64,000 nt of DNA from Bacteroidota bacterium (GTDB lineage Bacteria > Bacteroidota > Ignavibacteria > Tepidaquicellales > Tepidaquicellaceae): assembly GCA_018266835.1 (NCBI GenBank), contig JAFDZP010000004.1, positions 124,001-188,000 of the forward strand. Direction: 5' to 3'. Position 1 is the first letter of the stretch. Every line of letters begins with the position of its first letter. The position numbers were made by a program, and so were the translations under genes. The notes beneath the pieces were generated by a model. That model was not told the DNA's origin, did no database searches, and worked only from the letters and a program-made list of their open reading frames with translations. Shown piece by piece: positions 44,199 to 53,015 of this stretch.

Positions 44199-45230
44199 AT
44201 GCTTGACAACTTAAAAAATATATCAGCTGAAGTAACGGATGAAATAAAATCGGTAAACGATTTAAACTCGCTGGAAGAATTCAGAATAAAATATTTAAGC
44301 AGAAAAGGAATAGTTGCCTCCCTGTTTGAAAATCTCAAAGACGTTCCTAAAGAAGAAAAAGGCGCTTACGGAAAGCATCTCAACGAATTAAAAAATCTTG
44401 TTAATAATCTTTTCGAAGAAAAGAAAAATTCCTTTGGCTCTGCTGAAGAAAAATCCGACATTGATATAACCTTAGAAGGCAGAACCTACAATGTAGGAAC
44501 ACGCCATCTTATTTCAAAAGCGCTTGAAGAAATTTCCTCGATATTTGTAAAGATAGGATTTAAAATTTACGACGGTCCTGAAATAGAAACTGAGTTTCAT
44601 AACTTCGATGCACTCAATACTCCTGACTATCATCCTTCAAGAGATATGCAGGATACTTTTTATTTAGATGAAAAAGGCAAACCTTCGAATGAATACGGTA
44701 AAATTTTATTAAGAACTCATACATCTCCGGGTCAGATACGCGCAATGCTGGGGCACAAGCCTCCGATAAGAATTATTTTGCCCGGTAAGGTGTTTAGAAA
44801 TGAAGCAATAAGCGCAAGAAGCTTATCGCAATTTCATCAGATTGAAGGATTGTATGTTGATAAAGATGTTACGTTCGGTGATTTGAAAGGAACGCTGGAT
44901 TACTTCGCAAAACAATTTTTCGGAGACGATTTAAAAACAAGAATGAGACCTTCGTTCTTCCCGTTCACTGAGCCCTCTGCTGAAGTTGATGTAGAGTGCT
45001 TCATCTGCAAAGGGGAAGGATGCAGAATTTGCAAGCATACGGGCTGGGTAGAAATTGCAGGCTGCGGTATGGTAAATCCTAAGGTATTTGAAAACGTAGG
45101 ATATGAAGAAGGTGAATACACAGGTTTTGCATTCGGTATGGGAATAGAGAGAACGATAATGGTGAAGTATGGAATTCCGGATATAAGAATGTTCTATGAA
45201 AATGATGTCCGCTTTTTAAAACAATTTTAA
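44199..45230 (+). CDS. pheS: Phenylalanyl-tRNA synthetase alpha subunit
   Basis: 343 residues from ATG 44199. A coiled-coil N-terminal arm is followed by the class II core: KIYDGPEIETEFHNFDALNTP, LLRTHTSPGQIRAML, then FRNEAISARSLSQFHQIEGLYV, and the C-terminal motif 3 FAFGMGIERTIMVKYGI. It also shows a Cys cluster (CFICKGEGCRICKHTGW) that resembles a zinc ribbon and occurs in some bacterial PheS. The beta subunit gene pheT does not follow; cyclophilin genes do. Confidence 0.96.
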   Translation: MLDNLKNISAEVTDEIKSVNDLNSLEEFRIKYLSRKGIVASLFENLKDVPKEEKGAYGKHLNELKNLVNNLFEEKKNSFGSAEEKSDIDITLEGRTYNVGTRHLISKALEEISSIFVKIGFKIYDGPEIETEFHNFDALNTPDYHPSRDMQDTFYLDEKGKPSNEYGKILLRTHTSPGQIRAMLGHKPPIRIILPGKVFRNEAISARSLSQFHQIEGLYVDKDVTFGDLKGTLDYFAKQFFGDDLKTRMRPSFFPFTEPSAEVDVECFICKGEGCRICKHTGWVEIAGCGMVNPKVFENVGYEEGEYTGFAFGMGIERTIMVKYGIPDIRMFYENDVRFLKQF

Positions 45231-45245
45231 TGAAGTGTCGAACTC

Positions 45246-45269
45246 GTTACGAAGCTCCAGCTTCGTAAC
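45246..45269. repeat. 24-nt GTT...AAC palindrome
   Basis: GTTACGAAGCT pairs perfectly with AGCTTCGTAAC around loop CC. Identical copies lie at 47281-47304 and 59794-59817, and a stem-preserving variant at 56646-56669. Confidence 0.85.
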
Positions 45270-45292
45270 GTATTCTAAATTTTAATTATTGA

Positions 45293-45355
45293 ACCACCCC
45301 CTTAATCCCTCCCGCCTTTAGCGGGACAGGCTCTCCTTGTAAAGGAGTGGAAGAC
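45293..45355. repeat. CCCTCC-type hairpin with CCCGC insert
   Basis: The repeat starts ACCACCCCCTTAATCCCTCC and resumes as CTCTCCTTGTAAAGGAGTGG, with a smaller palindrome, CCCGC-CTTTA-GCGGG (45311-45325), sitting between. Compared with the uninterrupted copy near 25735, the small palindrome looks inserted. Confidence 0.65.
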
Positions 45356-45390
45356 AGTTTAAATAAGTATTATAATTTAAAACAAACACA

Positions 45391-45939
45391 TTGAAACATT
45401 TATTAATATTAATAACAGCAGTTTTTATTTTTTGCTTTGCTTTAATTTTTAATAACGCAAATGCGCAGGATAGTGAAACAAAAATTGCGCAGCTTGAGAC
45501 ATCTTTAGGTACAATAAAAATAAAATTATTTACCCAAGAAGCTCCTTTGACATCACAAAATTTCATTGACCTTATTAATAAAGGCTTTTACGACGGAATA
45601 ATTTTTCACAGGGTAATAGACGGGTTTATGATTCAGGGTGGAGACCCTACCGGAACAGGAATGGGCGGCTCAGGAAAAATAATTCCTGATGAATTCAAAA
45701 CAGGGTTATCGCACGGCAAGCCGGGCATTGTTTCTATGGCAAATGCAGGTCCTGGAACAACAAGCTCACAGTTTTTTATTACTCTAACTCCTCAGGGAAG
45801 GTTAGATGGGGGATATTCTATTTTCGGTGAAGTTATCGAAGGAATGGATGTTGTATCTGCAATCGGCAAAGTTAAAACAGGTTTAAATGACAGACCGGTT
45901 GAAGATGTAAAAATTATTAAAGCAACAATTTTAGAATAA
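45391..45939 (+). CDS. Periplasmic cyclophilin-type peptidyl-prolyl isomerase
   Basis: 182 residues from TTG 45391. A signal peptide (hydrophobic to about residue 24, ending NANAQ) is followed by a complete short bacterial cyclophilin domain: [20 protein letters not shown] with the catalytic Arg, [16 protein letters not shown], and [14 protein letters not shown]. It speeds cis-trans proline isomerisation of exported proteins. It is the first of three consecutive cyclophilin genes, all on this strand. Confidence 0.93.
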   Translation: MKHLLILITAVFIFCFALIFNNANAQDSETKIAQLETSLGTIKIKLFTQEAPLTSQNFIDLINKGFYDGIIFHRVIDGFMIQGGDPTGTGMGGSGKIIPDEFKTGLSHGKPGIVSMANAGPGTTSSQFFITLTPQGRLDGGYSIFGEVIEGMDVVSAIGKVKTGLNDRPVEDVKIIKATILE

Positions 45940-45971
45940 TAGTTTTATTTATAAAAACACTATAAACAAAA

Positions 45972-46649
45972 ATGAAAAAAATTAATTTATTATTAACTGC
46001 ATTCGTTCTTTTTGCATTTATTGCAGCAGGATGCGGAAAAAAAGAGGAATCTACAACAACAACTACTACAACTCCTCCGACAACTACTACTCCTGTACCT
46101 ACAAAGGTTGATACAGTAAAGAAAGACACAGCAACAACTAAAAGTGATGCAAACGGCGATGAAAAGAAAACTGATGGTAAAGAAAAAAATATTGTAAAGA
46201 TGGAAACAACCATGGGAACCATTAAAATAAAGTTATTTACAAAAGAAGCTCCGATAACAACAGCAAACTTTATCGGGCTTGTAAATAAAGGATTCTACAA
46301 CGGAATTATTTTTCACAGAGTAATTGACGGTTTCATGATTCAAGGGGGAGACCCGACAGGAACAGGTACCGGCGGCTCACCAACGACAATTAAGGATGAA
46401 TTCGGTCCCGGCTTAACGAACAATAAAGCAGGCATATTGTCCATGGCAAACAGAGGTCCTAATACAGGAAGCTCACAATTCTTCATCACACTTGCTCCTC
46501 AGCCGCACTTAGACGGCAAGCATGCAGTGTTCGGTGAAGTTATTGACGGAATGGACGTTGTAAAGAAAATAGGAAAAGTAAAAACAGCAGGAGCAGATAA
46601 ACCTGTTACAGATGTGAAGATGACTAAAGTAACAATGGTAGATAAGTGA
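45972..46649 (+). CDS. Lipoprotein cyclophilin-type peptidyl-prolyl isomerase
   Basis: The 225 residues begin with a lipoprotein signal (lipobox AFIAAGC, Cys21). A tether of about 50 residues made mostly of Thr, Pro, Lys and Asp follows ([20 protein letters not shown]), and then a cyclophilin domain closely similar to its neighbours ([36 protein letters not shown]). The long tether would hold the enzyme away from the membrane. Terminated by the hairpin at 46667. Confidence 0.93.
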   Translation: MKKINLLLTAFVLFAFIAAGCGKKEESTTTTTTTPPTTTTPVPTKVDTVKKDTATTKSDANGDEKKTDGKEKNIVKMETTMGTIKIKLFTKEAPITTANFIGLVNKGFYNGIIFHRVIDGFMIQGGDPTGTGTGGSPTTIKDEFGPGLTNNKAGILSMANRGPNTGSSQFFITLAPQPHLDGKHAVFGEVIDGMDVVKKIGKVKTAGADKPVTDVKMTKVTMVDK

Positions 46650-46666
46650 TAAAAAAATTTTAAGAT

Positions 46667-46702
46667 AATCCCGGAAGATTGATTTCTTCCGGGATTTTTT
46701 TA
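46667..46702 (+). terminator. Rho-independent terminator after the lipoprotein cyclophilin
   Basis: AATCCCGGAAGA pairs with TCTTCCGGGATT around a short loop and is followed by TTTTTTAT. Confidence 0.9.
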
Positions 46703-46717
46703 TGTCTATTTTCATCC

Positions 46718-46747
46718 GACCTGATCCCGCTCAAGCGGGACCAGGTC
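46718..46747. repeat. Composite palindrome GACCTG-[CCCGC-n-GCGGG]-CAGGTC
   Basis: The inner hairpin ATCCCGCTCAAGCGGGAC is framed by GACCTG and CAGGTC. The same inner core occurs at 25412, 25992 and 45311 with other flanks. Confidence 0.75.
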
Positions 46748-46764
46748 AAATTTTGTAATTAACA

Positions 46765-47274
46765 ATGTTCTTAAAAATATTTAAAAGAAAAAATATCTCT
46801 CACATGGAACAACAGGACAAAAACATTATGATGGAAACCAATATGGGCAACATCAAAATTAAATTATTCATGAAAGAAGCGCCGCTCACTGCAGGCAATT
46901 TTCTTTCGCTCGCTGAAAAAGGATTTTACGACGGAATCATTTTTCACAGAGTGATTGACCAGTTCATGATTCAGGGCGGAGACCCGACCGGAACGGGTCG
47001 CGGCGGTTCAGGCAAAAAAATTAAAGATGAATTCGGCGACGGATTGATTCACAATAAGCCAGGCATTCTTTCAATGGCAAATGCAGGACCTAACTCAGGC
47101 GACTCACAATTTTTTATTACACTTGTTCCTACTCCATGGCTTGACGGCAAGCATGCAATCTTCGGTGAAGTGATTGAAGGTATGGACGTGGTTGAGAAAA
47201 TCGGTAAGACAAAAGTTGACCACTACGATAAGCCTGTTGAAGATGTGGTGATGACAAAGGTGTATGCTATCTAA
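46765..47274 (+). CDS. Cytoplasmic cyclophilin-type peptidyl-prolyl isomerase
   Basis: 169 residues from ATG 46765, or 156 from ATG 46804 ([20 protein letters not shown]), which is probably closer to the family start. There is no signal peptide. The cyclophilin domain is complete ([41 protein letters not shown]). This is the third tandem copy and the only one apparently kept in the cytoplasm. A terminator separates it from the other two, so it has its own promoter. Confidence 0.92.
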   Translation: MFLKIFKRKNISHMEQQDKNIMMETNMGNIKIKLFMKEAPLTAGNFLSLAEKGFYDGIIFHRVIDQFMIQGGDPTGTGRGGSGKKIKDEFGDGLIHNKPGILSMANAGPNSGDSQFFITLVPTPWLDGKHAIFGEVIEGMDVVEKIGKTKVDHYDKPVEDVVMTKVYAI

Positions 47275-47671
47275 GTTCTAGTTACGAAGCTCCAGCTTCG
47301 TAACGTATATTTAAAATTTTTGTAGTTAACCACCCCCCTACCCCCTCTCCGCCAAGGCGGAAGTTCCGCTTGAAAAGGAGGGGGAACAATCAGATAGAAT
47401 TTTATAAGCCCTTTAGGGAATTGCCCGGAAGGGCTTTTTATTTTTCAATAAATTCCTCCCTTGAGGGAGGTGGCTCGCCAAAGGCGAGACGGAGGGTGTT
47501 CGTTCAAACACCCCTCCCCGACTTCGTCGGGACTCCCCTCAAGGGGAGAATTTTTAAAACTTATCTCAATACCCAATACCCACTACCCAATACCCACTAC
47601 CCAATACCTTACATACTACCTACAAATAAATCTACTTATCCTTTCATTAGTTTTTATTAAATTGTAAACAT
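47275..47671. repeat. Repeat-dense spacer between cyclophilin and holA
   Basis: No gene is supported in these 397 bp. In order it holds the 24-nt palindrome (47281-47304), a CCACCCCC/GGAGGGGG hairpin with a CCGCCAAGGCGG insert (47327-47385), short hairpins CTCGCC-AAA-GGCGAG and CCGACTTCGTCGG near 47475-47530, CTCCCCTCAAGGGGAG, and a tandem repeat of a 14-bp unit ACCCAATACCCACT at 47571-47608 (2.7 copies). Open frames here follow the repeats and have no domain features. Confidence 0.75.
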
Positions 47672-48694
47672 ATGAAAGGTGCTTCAGCCACAAATCTTTC
47701 CTACAAAGAATTTACCCTGGATATCAGCAAAGGAAAAATTCCCCCTAATTTAGTTCTTGCTTCAAAATATAAAGTCGTGACTTCTATATTGCTTAACAGC
47801 ATTGCGCAGAAATTTTTAGAGGAAGAAAAAATCACGGAAGAGACACTGAAGTATTATTATGCCGACGATAAGAATTTTGAAGAGATGATGGGCGAAAGCA
47901 TGAATGTGAGTTTCTTCTCCTCAAAAAAAGTACTAGTATACAGGAATTTTAAAAAACTTTTAAAAGATGACAGGGAATTATTTTTAAGGTATCTTAATAA
48001 TTATAATCCGGATACACTTATAATTTTACTGGCAAATGATTTTGCAGATATAGCAGATAACGTGGGAGATATTTCTCACGGTAATCTGAAAGTTATTAAC
48101 GTAAAAGATTTTTCAGATGCAGAGCTGTTCAACTGGATTAAGGAATTATTCGAAGGATATGAAATCACCGATGAGAATATAAATTATTTTATTTCACTCT
48201 CAGGAAGCTCAGTTGATGAATTATATAATGAGACTGAGAAGCTGAAGATTTTTGCTTTCAAAGAAAAAGTTATTACGAAGGAAATAATAAATCTTAGCTC
48301 GGGGATTTCCCGCGACTTTGACGAGAACGATTTTCTTTTAGCGGTGCTTACCAAAAATTTTGAGAAGGCGCTTACAATATACGATAAGCTCTCACTGCAG
48401 AGAGATGTTGAGATTTACCTGATGTATCTTATAAGCAATGCGTTTATCGGCATCACAAAGCTTTTTGACCCCTCTGTAGCCGCCTACAGTAAGGATTTAA
48501 AAAGAATATTGAAGTTGTGGTTTGGTTCAGATAAATTGATTAGTACGCTGAAAGAGTATAAGGATTCTACGAATTTGCCGGCAGTAAAAGAGCATTTACA
48601 GAGAATTTTTGAGGTTGATAAGCTGTTAAAGACATCTAATCCCGATAAAAAAAACGTAATAACTAACTTAATTTTTAGTTTAACTCATACTTAA
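47672..48694 (+). CDS. holA: DNA polymerase III subunit delta
   Basis: This 340-residue protein shows the HolA pattern: an N-terminal Walker-A-less AAA fold with PDTLIILLANDFADIADN, VINVKDFSDAELFNWIKELFEGYE, the SGSSVDELYNETEKLKIFA helix pair and the C-terminal collar domain FDENDFLLAVLTKNFEKALTIYDKL. It opens the sliding clamp together with DnaX and delta prime. Sequence conservation is low in this family, so the call rests on several linked motifs. Upstream spacer is full of repeats. Confidence 0.9.
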   Translation: MKGASATNLSYKEFTLDISKGKIPPNLVLASKYKVVTSILLNSIAQKFLEEEKITEETLKYYYADDKNFEEMMGESMNVSFFSSKKVLVYRNFKKLLKDDRELFLRYLNNYNPDTLIILLANDFADIADNVGDISHGNLKVINVKDFSDAELFNWIKELFEGYEITDENINYFISLSGSSVDELYNETEKLKIFAFKEKVITKEIINLSSGISRDFDENDFLLAVLTKNFEKALTIYDKLSLQRDVEIYLMYLISNAFIGITKLFDPSVAAYSKDLKRILKLWFGSDKLISTLKEYKDSTNLPAVKEHLQRIFEVDKLLKTSNPDKKNVITNLIFSLTHT

Positions 48695-48750
48695 TAAAAG
48701 ACTATCGGCGGAACATTTTACAATTTAATTAGTATATAAATTAAGCTTAG

Positions 48751-49353
48751 ATGCTTTTAAAATCGAATTCCGTTTATAAGGGTTATACCGACGAACAGCT
48801 GATAGCCGAGTTTCAGAAAGAAAAGGTTGAGGCGTTCAATGAAATTGTACTCCGGTATAAGGATAAGCTGATTAACTTTTTATTCAGATACACAGGCAGC
48901 CGTGAAGAGGCTGAGGACCTTGCGCAAGATACATTTTTGAAGCTATATAAATCGAAACATTTATACAAAGAGATAGCAAAGTTTTCTACATGGTTCTATA
49001 CGATTGCAATTAACATTGCAAAGACGAACTTAAGAAAAAAGAAGAATTACAGTTCAATTTCTATAAGCGATTTTGACCCCGATGGCGAAAAAGATTTTGA
49101 TTTAAAGGCCGATGTTTTATCTCCCGAGGAAACGGCTCAGGCAGGAATTGAGAACGAATTTATTCAGCAGGCAATTAACTCGCTTGATGATAAGTTCAAA
49201 GAAGTAATAATCCTGCGCGACATACAGGATATGGACTACGAAGAGATAGCTGAAATTATGAAGCTGCCGTTAGGCACAGTGAAATCCAGGATTAACAGAG
49301 GACGCGAAAAGCTTAAAGAATTATTACAGGATATATATAAACCCAATTCCTAA
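48751..49353 (+). CDS. ECF-type RNA polymerase sigma factor
   Basis: This 200-residue protein has region 2 (EAFNEIVLRYKDKLINFLFRYTGSREEAEDLAQDTFLKLY, TWFYTIAINIAKTNLRKKK) and region 4 (SLDDKFKEVIILRDIQDMDYEEIAEIMKLPLGTVKSRINRGREKL). It would direct polymerase to a specific promoter set, usually envelope-stress genes. The next gene, 48 bp downstream, encodes a single-pass membrane protein fit to be its anti-sigma factor. Confidence 0.95.
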   Translation: MLLKSNSVYKGYTDEQLIAEFQKEKVEAFNEIVLRYKDKLINFLFRYTGSREEAEDLAQDTFLKLYKSKHLYKEIAKFSTWFYTIAINIAKTNLRKKKNYSSISISDFDPDGEKDFDLKADVLSPEETAQAGIENEFIQQAINSLDDKFKEVIILRDIQDMDYEEIAEIMKLPLGTVKSRINRGREKLKELLQDIYKPNS

Positions 49354-49401
49354 TTTTATAAATTTAAGGGAGAATTAATTATAAATTAATTTTACAATTT
49401 T

Positions 49402-50235
49402 GTGGAACACGAAAACGAACATTTAGACATACGAGAAAAACTTTTACGACTTCCTAAATTACAAGCCGACGAAAATTTTCTGAAAAGACTTCAGATTCAA
49501 ATCGATATTTTAGATTCTGAAGAACGAACAAGAGACGTTGTTGATAAAGGCACAGCCTCATCCTATTTCAAAAATTTATTCGGAGCACGACTTGTTCCTG
49601 CATTGGGAATTTCATCACTTGTTGTAGCTGCATTTTTAGTATACTTCATTTTAGGAGATAAAAAAGATGCCGTTGTAAACAATATGACGAGCAGTAAAAA
49701 TACTGAAACGATTATAACAAAGGAACAACCCGGCGAAACGAATTCTCCTGTTGTAACCGGAAAAGAACTTACCCAAAAGGAACTCACCGATATAAAAGAA
49801 AAAGTTTTAGCAAAGACTGAAGAAAAGCCAAGAGAAACACCTGATACATACGGTAATAAAATTGCTCAGCCAAAAGTCACTGACGAAAGAAGTCTGCAGC
49901 AAAGTGTACAGGATATTAAGAAAAATGTAAATATTGACCAGGAGCAAAGCGGAAGGACAATGGAAGAAAAACCTGCGCCTGTTGTTATTCCTGAGAAAAA
50001 AACGGACAAAATTAAGGATGCAGAATCTTCATCAATAGAACCGAAAAAAGAAACGATGAAGACTGAGGCACCTGTGACTTCAACCGAAAAGGAAAAAACC
50101 GTCAATGAAGGCGGCAGAGGAAATACTGACACAAAAACCGCAAAAGCAAACATAAAACCGAAGAAAAAAGACTTAAACGGCGTTATTGAGATAAATAAAT
50201 CCGGTCTAGAATCTATAAGAGATAAAGTAAAATAA
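49402..50235 (+). CDS. Putative anti-sigma factor, single-pass membrane protein
   Basis: 277 residues from GTG 49402. The N-terminal 70 residues are charged and helical (EKLLRLPKLQADENFLKRLQ), as in cytoplasmic anti-sigma domains. One membrane helix lies at about 73-90 (PALGISSLVVAAFLVYFIL). The remaining 185 residues are a Lys/Glu/Thr/Pro-rich, probably disordered periplasmic tail. It has no Cys and lacks the zinc HxxxCxxC motif, so it is not a ZAS-type anti-sigma. The assignment rests on position after the sigma gene and topology. Confidence 0.7.
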   Translation: MEHENEHLDIREKLLRLPKLQADENFLKRLQIQIDILDSEERTRDVVDKGTASSYFKNLFGARLVPALGISSLVVAAFLVYFILGDKKDAVVNNMTSSKNTETIITKEQPGETNSPVVTGKELTQKELTDIKEKVLAKTEEKPRETPDTYGNKIAQPKVTDERSLQQSVQDIKKNVNIDQEQSGRTMEEKPAPVVIPEKKTDKIKDAESSSIEPKKETMKTEAPVTSTEKEKTVNEGGRGNTDTKTAKANIKPKKKDLNGVIEINKSGLESIRDKVK

Positions 50236-50316
50236 TCCCGCACTTTTCCAATTTCTATTAATATTTTTAATAGCTAATTTTGTATTAAACTTATTACTCT
50301 CCCCATCATCTAACTA

Positions 50317-50574
50317 ATGAAATTCAGCTCAAAAATTAAAATTACTTTACGCAAAAGTATTTTAGACCCGCAGGGTAAGGCAATTGAACACTCGCTTAAA
50401 TCCATCGGGTATGATTCTATTTTAGATACAAGAATCGGGAAGTTCATCGAGCTTCTTGTTGAGGCTGACTCTTCCGAGAAAGCAAAACAAATTACGGAAG
50501 ATGCCTGCAAGAAACTTTTGGCAAATCCTGTAATGGAAGATTATGAATTTGAAACGGTTGAATTAAAGGCGTAG
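50317..50574 (+). CDS. purS: Phosphoribosylformylglycinamidine synthase subunit PurS
   Basis: The 85 residues show the PurS fold: [41 protein letters not shown] and a C-terminal [11 protein letters not shown]. It bridges PurQ and PurL in the FGAM synthase complex. It is followed by purQ after 8 bp; purL is not in the window. Confidence 0.95.
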   Translation: MKFSSKIKITLRKSILDPQGKAIEHSLKSIGYDSILDTRIGKFIELLVEADSSEKAKQITEDACKKLLANPVMEDYEFETVELKA

Positions 50575-50582
50575 GGTATAGA

Positions 50583-51254
50583 ATGAGTAAGGCAAAGATT
50601 GGCGTAGTAGTTTTTCCCGGTTCAAACTGCGATCATGATGCATACAACGTATGCAAGCACGTACTTAATGCAGATACAAAATTCCTATGGCATAAAGAGG
50701 GAAGTATTGATGACAGGAATGTAATTATTCTGCCCGGCGGATTTTCATACGGTGACTATTTAAGATGCGGAGCGATTTCAAGATTTTCCTCAATAATGAC
50801 GGATGTGATAAGATTTGCGAACAATGGCGGAATAGTTATAGGAATTTGCAACGGATTTCAGGTCTTGTGTGAGTCAGGCTTGCTTCCCGGAGCGCTTTTA
50901 AGGAATGAAAATCTCAAGTTTATATGCAAAACTGTTTCATTGAAAGTAGAAAATAATAAGAGTATTTTTACAGGCAAATACGATATAAAAGAAAATATTA
51001 ATATTCCCATTGCCCACGGCGAGGGAAATTATTACTGCGATGAAAACACACTGAGTGAACTGATAAGCAATAACCAGATTTTATTCAGCTATAATGAGAA
51101 CCCAAACGGTTCTTTATTCAATATAGCCGGAATACAGAATAAACACAGAAACGTTTTAGGAATGATGCCTCATCCGGAAAGAGCCTCTGAGAAGGTGCTT
51201 GGTAACGATGACGGAAAGAGGTTGTTTGAAAGCGTTGTAGAAAGTATATTATAA
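50583..51254 (+). CDS. purQ: Phosphoribosylformylglycinamidine synthase subunit PurQ
   Basis: This 223-residue class I glutamine amidotransferase begins [32 protein letters not shown] and the nucleophile Cys in [17 protein letters not shown] match the glutaminase site, with His and Glu in [10 protein letters not shown]. It supplies ammonia for FGAM synthesis. Forms an operon with purS. Confidence 0.97.
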   Translation: MSKAKIGVVVFPGSNCDHDAYNVCKHVLNADTKFLWHKEGSIDDRNVIILPGGFSYGDYLRCGAISRFSSIMTDVIRFANNGGIVIGICNGFQVLCESGLLPGALLRNENLKFICKTVSLKVENNKSIFTGKYDIKENINIPIAHGEGNYYCDENTLSELISNNQILFSYNENPNGSLFNIAGIQNKHRNVLGMMPHPERASEKVLGNDDGKRLFESVVESIL

Positions 51255-51287
51255 AAGAGTTTATACAAATAAAATAAATCAATTAAC

Positions 51288-51479
51288 ATGTTTGGATTAG
51301 GAACACCCGAAATAATATTAATCGCGCTGGTTATCTTAGTGCTGTTCGGAGCTAAGAAAATCCCGGATTTAATGCAGGGACTCGGAAAAGGAATCAGAGA
51401 ATTTAAAAAGGCTTCAAGCGATATCGAAAAAGATATAACGAATCACGACCGCGATAACGATAAGAAACCTGCTGCGTAA
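51288..51479 (+). CDS. tatA: Twin-arginine translocase subunit TatA/E
   Basis: This 63-residue protein has one short N-terminal membrane helix ([22 protein letters not shown]) followed by an amphipathic helix ([18 protein letters not shown]) and a polar tail, the TatA pattern. It forms the protein-conducting oligomer of the Tat system. It is 33 bp downstream of purQ and followed by a terminator. No tatC is in the window. Confidence 0.95.
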   Translation: MFGLGTPEIILIALVILVLFGAKKIPDLMQGLGKGIREFKKASSDIEKDITNHDRDNDKKPAA

Positions 51480-51522
51480 TATTTAAAAGTAAAAATTCGA
51501 TTCTTTAATTAATATTTACCTC

Positions 51523-51560
51523 AAAGGGATTTATATGTTTAAATCCCTTTTGCTTTATTT
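51523..51560 (+). terminator. Rho-independent terminator after tatA
   Basis: AAAGGGATTTA pairs with TAAATCCCTTT and is followed by TGCTTTATTT, between tatA and gatA. Confidence 0.8.
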
Positions 51561-51575
51561 ATAAATTATATCAAT

Positions 51576-53003
51576 ATGACTGCAATCCCATCAACATATT
51601 CAGAACTCAGAAAAAATTTAGATTCAGGAAGTATAACATGCACATATGTTGTTGAGCATTATCTTTCAAATATAAAAGCTAAAGAAAGCTTAAATGTTTT
51701 TATTTCTTTATTTGAAAATGAAGCGCTGGAACAGGCAAAGATTGTAGATGAGAAAATCAAGAACGGAACTGCAGGCGAGCTTGCAGGGATGGTGATATCA
51801 GTCAAAGATGTAATTTCTGTTAAAGATGCTTTGCTGACTTGCGGCTCAAAAATACTCAGCAACTTTAATGCGATATATGATGCAACAGTTATAAAAAGAT
51901 TGAAGGATGCCGATGCAATTTTAATAGGTAAAGTTAACTGTGATGAATTTGCAATGGGTTCCTCCAATGAAAATTCATATTACGGAGTAACAAAAAATCC
52001 GATAGATGAAACAAGAGTTCCAGGCGGTTCATCGGGAGCAAGCGCAGTATCTGTAGCTGCAGATATGTGTATGGTATCACTCGGTTCGGAAACAGGCGGC
52101 TCAATAAGGCAGCCGGCATCATTCTGCGGAATCACAGGGCTGAAGGCAAGCTACGGAAGAATTTCACGATTCGGTCTTGTTGCATTTGCATCATCATTCG
52201 ATTCTATCGGTCTTTTTGCAAAGGAAAATGAAAACATTGCAAGAGTACTTAAAGTAATTGCCGGAAGAGATGAACAAGACTCAACTTCTGCCGATGTTGA
52301 AGTACCTGATTACACTGAAGAGATAAAAGGAAAATTAGATCCGAAGAAAATAAAAATAGGATTTGCCAAAGAATATTTCGGCGAAGGACTTAATGAAGAA
52401 ATTAAACAAACAATCTTAGCCAAGCTTGAGCATTTAAAAAATAAAGGATTTGAGGTCACTGAAATTGAATTGCCTTACTCTAAATACGGAATTCAGACTT
52501 ATTATATATTAACTTGCGCAGAGGCATCGAGCAACTTATCAAGATATGACGGAGTAAGATACGGAGTCCGCTCTAAAAAATCTGAAGTATTGGAAGATAT
52601 GTACGTGAACACACGCTCAGAAGGATTCGGAGACGAAGTGAAAAGAAGAATTATGCTTGGCACTTACGTGCTTTCATCGGGATATTATGATGCGTATTAC
52701 CGAAAAGGTCAGAAAGTAAGAAATCTTATCAAGAAAGATTTTGAAAAGGCATTTGAAAAAGTTGATTTTATAATTTCACCTACTACTCCGACCGCTGCAT
52801 TTAAAATCGGAGATAAAATAGATGACCCGCTTGCAATGTATCTGAACGATATTTACACTGTGTCTGCTAACCTTGCAGGCAACTGCGCCTTGTCTGTTCC
52901 GGTTGGAAAAGATAAAGAAGGGCTTCCGTTCGGCATTCAGGTCATGGGTAAAAAATTCGATGAGGCAGGATTGTTGAGAATGGCAAATTTATTATCAGAA
53001 TAA
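51576..53003 (+). CDS. gatA: Aspartyl/glutamyl-tRNA amidotransferase subunit A
   Basis: This 475-residue amidase-signature protein has Lys77 in VISVKDVISV and the Ser pair in RVPGGSSGASAVSVAADMCMVSLGSETGGSIRQPASFCG, the Ser-cisSer-Lys triad. It supplies ammonia to convert Glu-tRNA-Gln (and Asp-tRNA-Asn) to the amide form. Presence of GatA implies indirect Gln-tRNA synthesis in this cell. gatB and gatC are not adjacent. Confidence 0.96.
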   Translation: MTAIPSTYSELRKNLDSGSITCTYVVEHYLSNIKAKESLNVFISLFENEALEQAKIVDEKIKNGTAGELAGMVISVKDVISVKDALLTCGSKILSNFNAIYDATVIKRLKDADAILIGKVNCDEFAMGSSNENSYYGVTKNPIDETRVPGGSSGASAVSVAADMCMVSLGSETGGSIRQPASFCGITGLKASYGRISRFGLVAFASSFDSIGLFAKENENIARVLKVIAGRDEQDSTSADVEVPDYTEEIKGKLDPKKIKIGFAKEYFGEGLNEEIKQTILAKLEHLKNKGFEVTEIELPYSKYGIQTYYILTCAEASSNLSRYDGVRYGVRSKKSEVLEDMYVNTRSEGFGDEVKRRIMLGTYVLSSGYYDAYYRKGQKVRNLIKKDFEKAFEKVDFIISPTTPTAAFKIGDKIDDPLAMYLNDIYTVSANLAGNCALSVPVGKDKEGLPFGIQVMGKKFDEAGLLRMANLLSE

Positions 53004-53015
53004 AATCTAAGTAGT

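Noticed and set aside
47571-47608. Possible CRISPR-like array
   Set aside because: The units are adjacent 14-bp tandem repeats with no spacers, and no cas gene is present.
47370-47667. Two overlapping open frames before holA
   Set aside because: They cover hairpins and the 14-bp tandem array; reading frames follow the repeat periodicity only.
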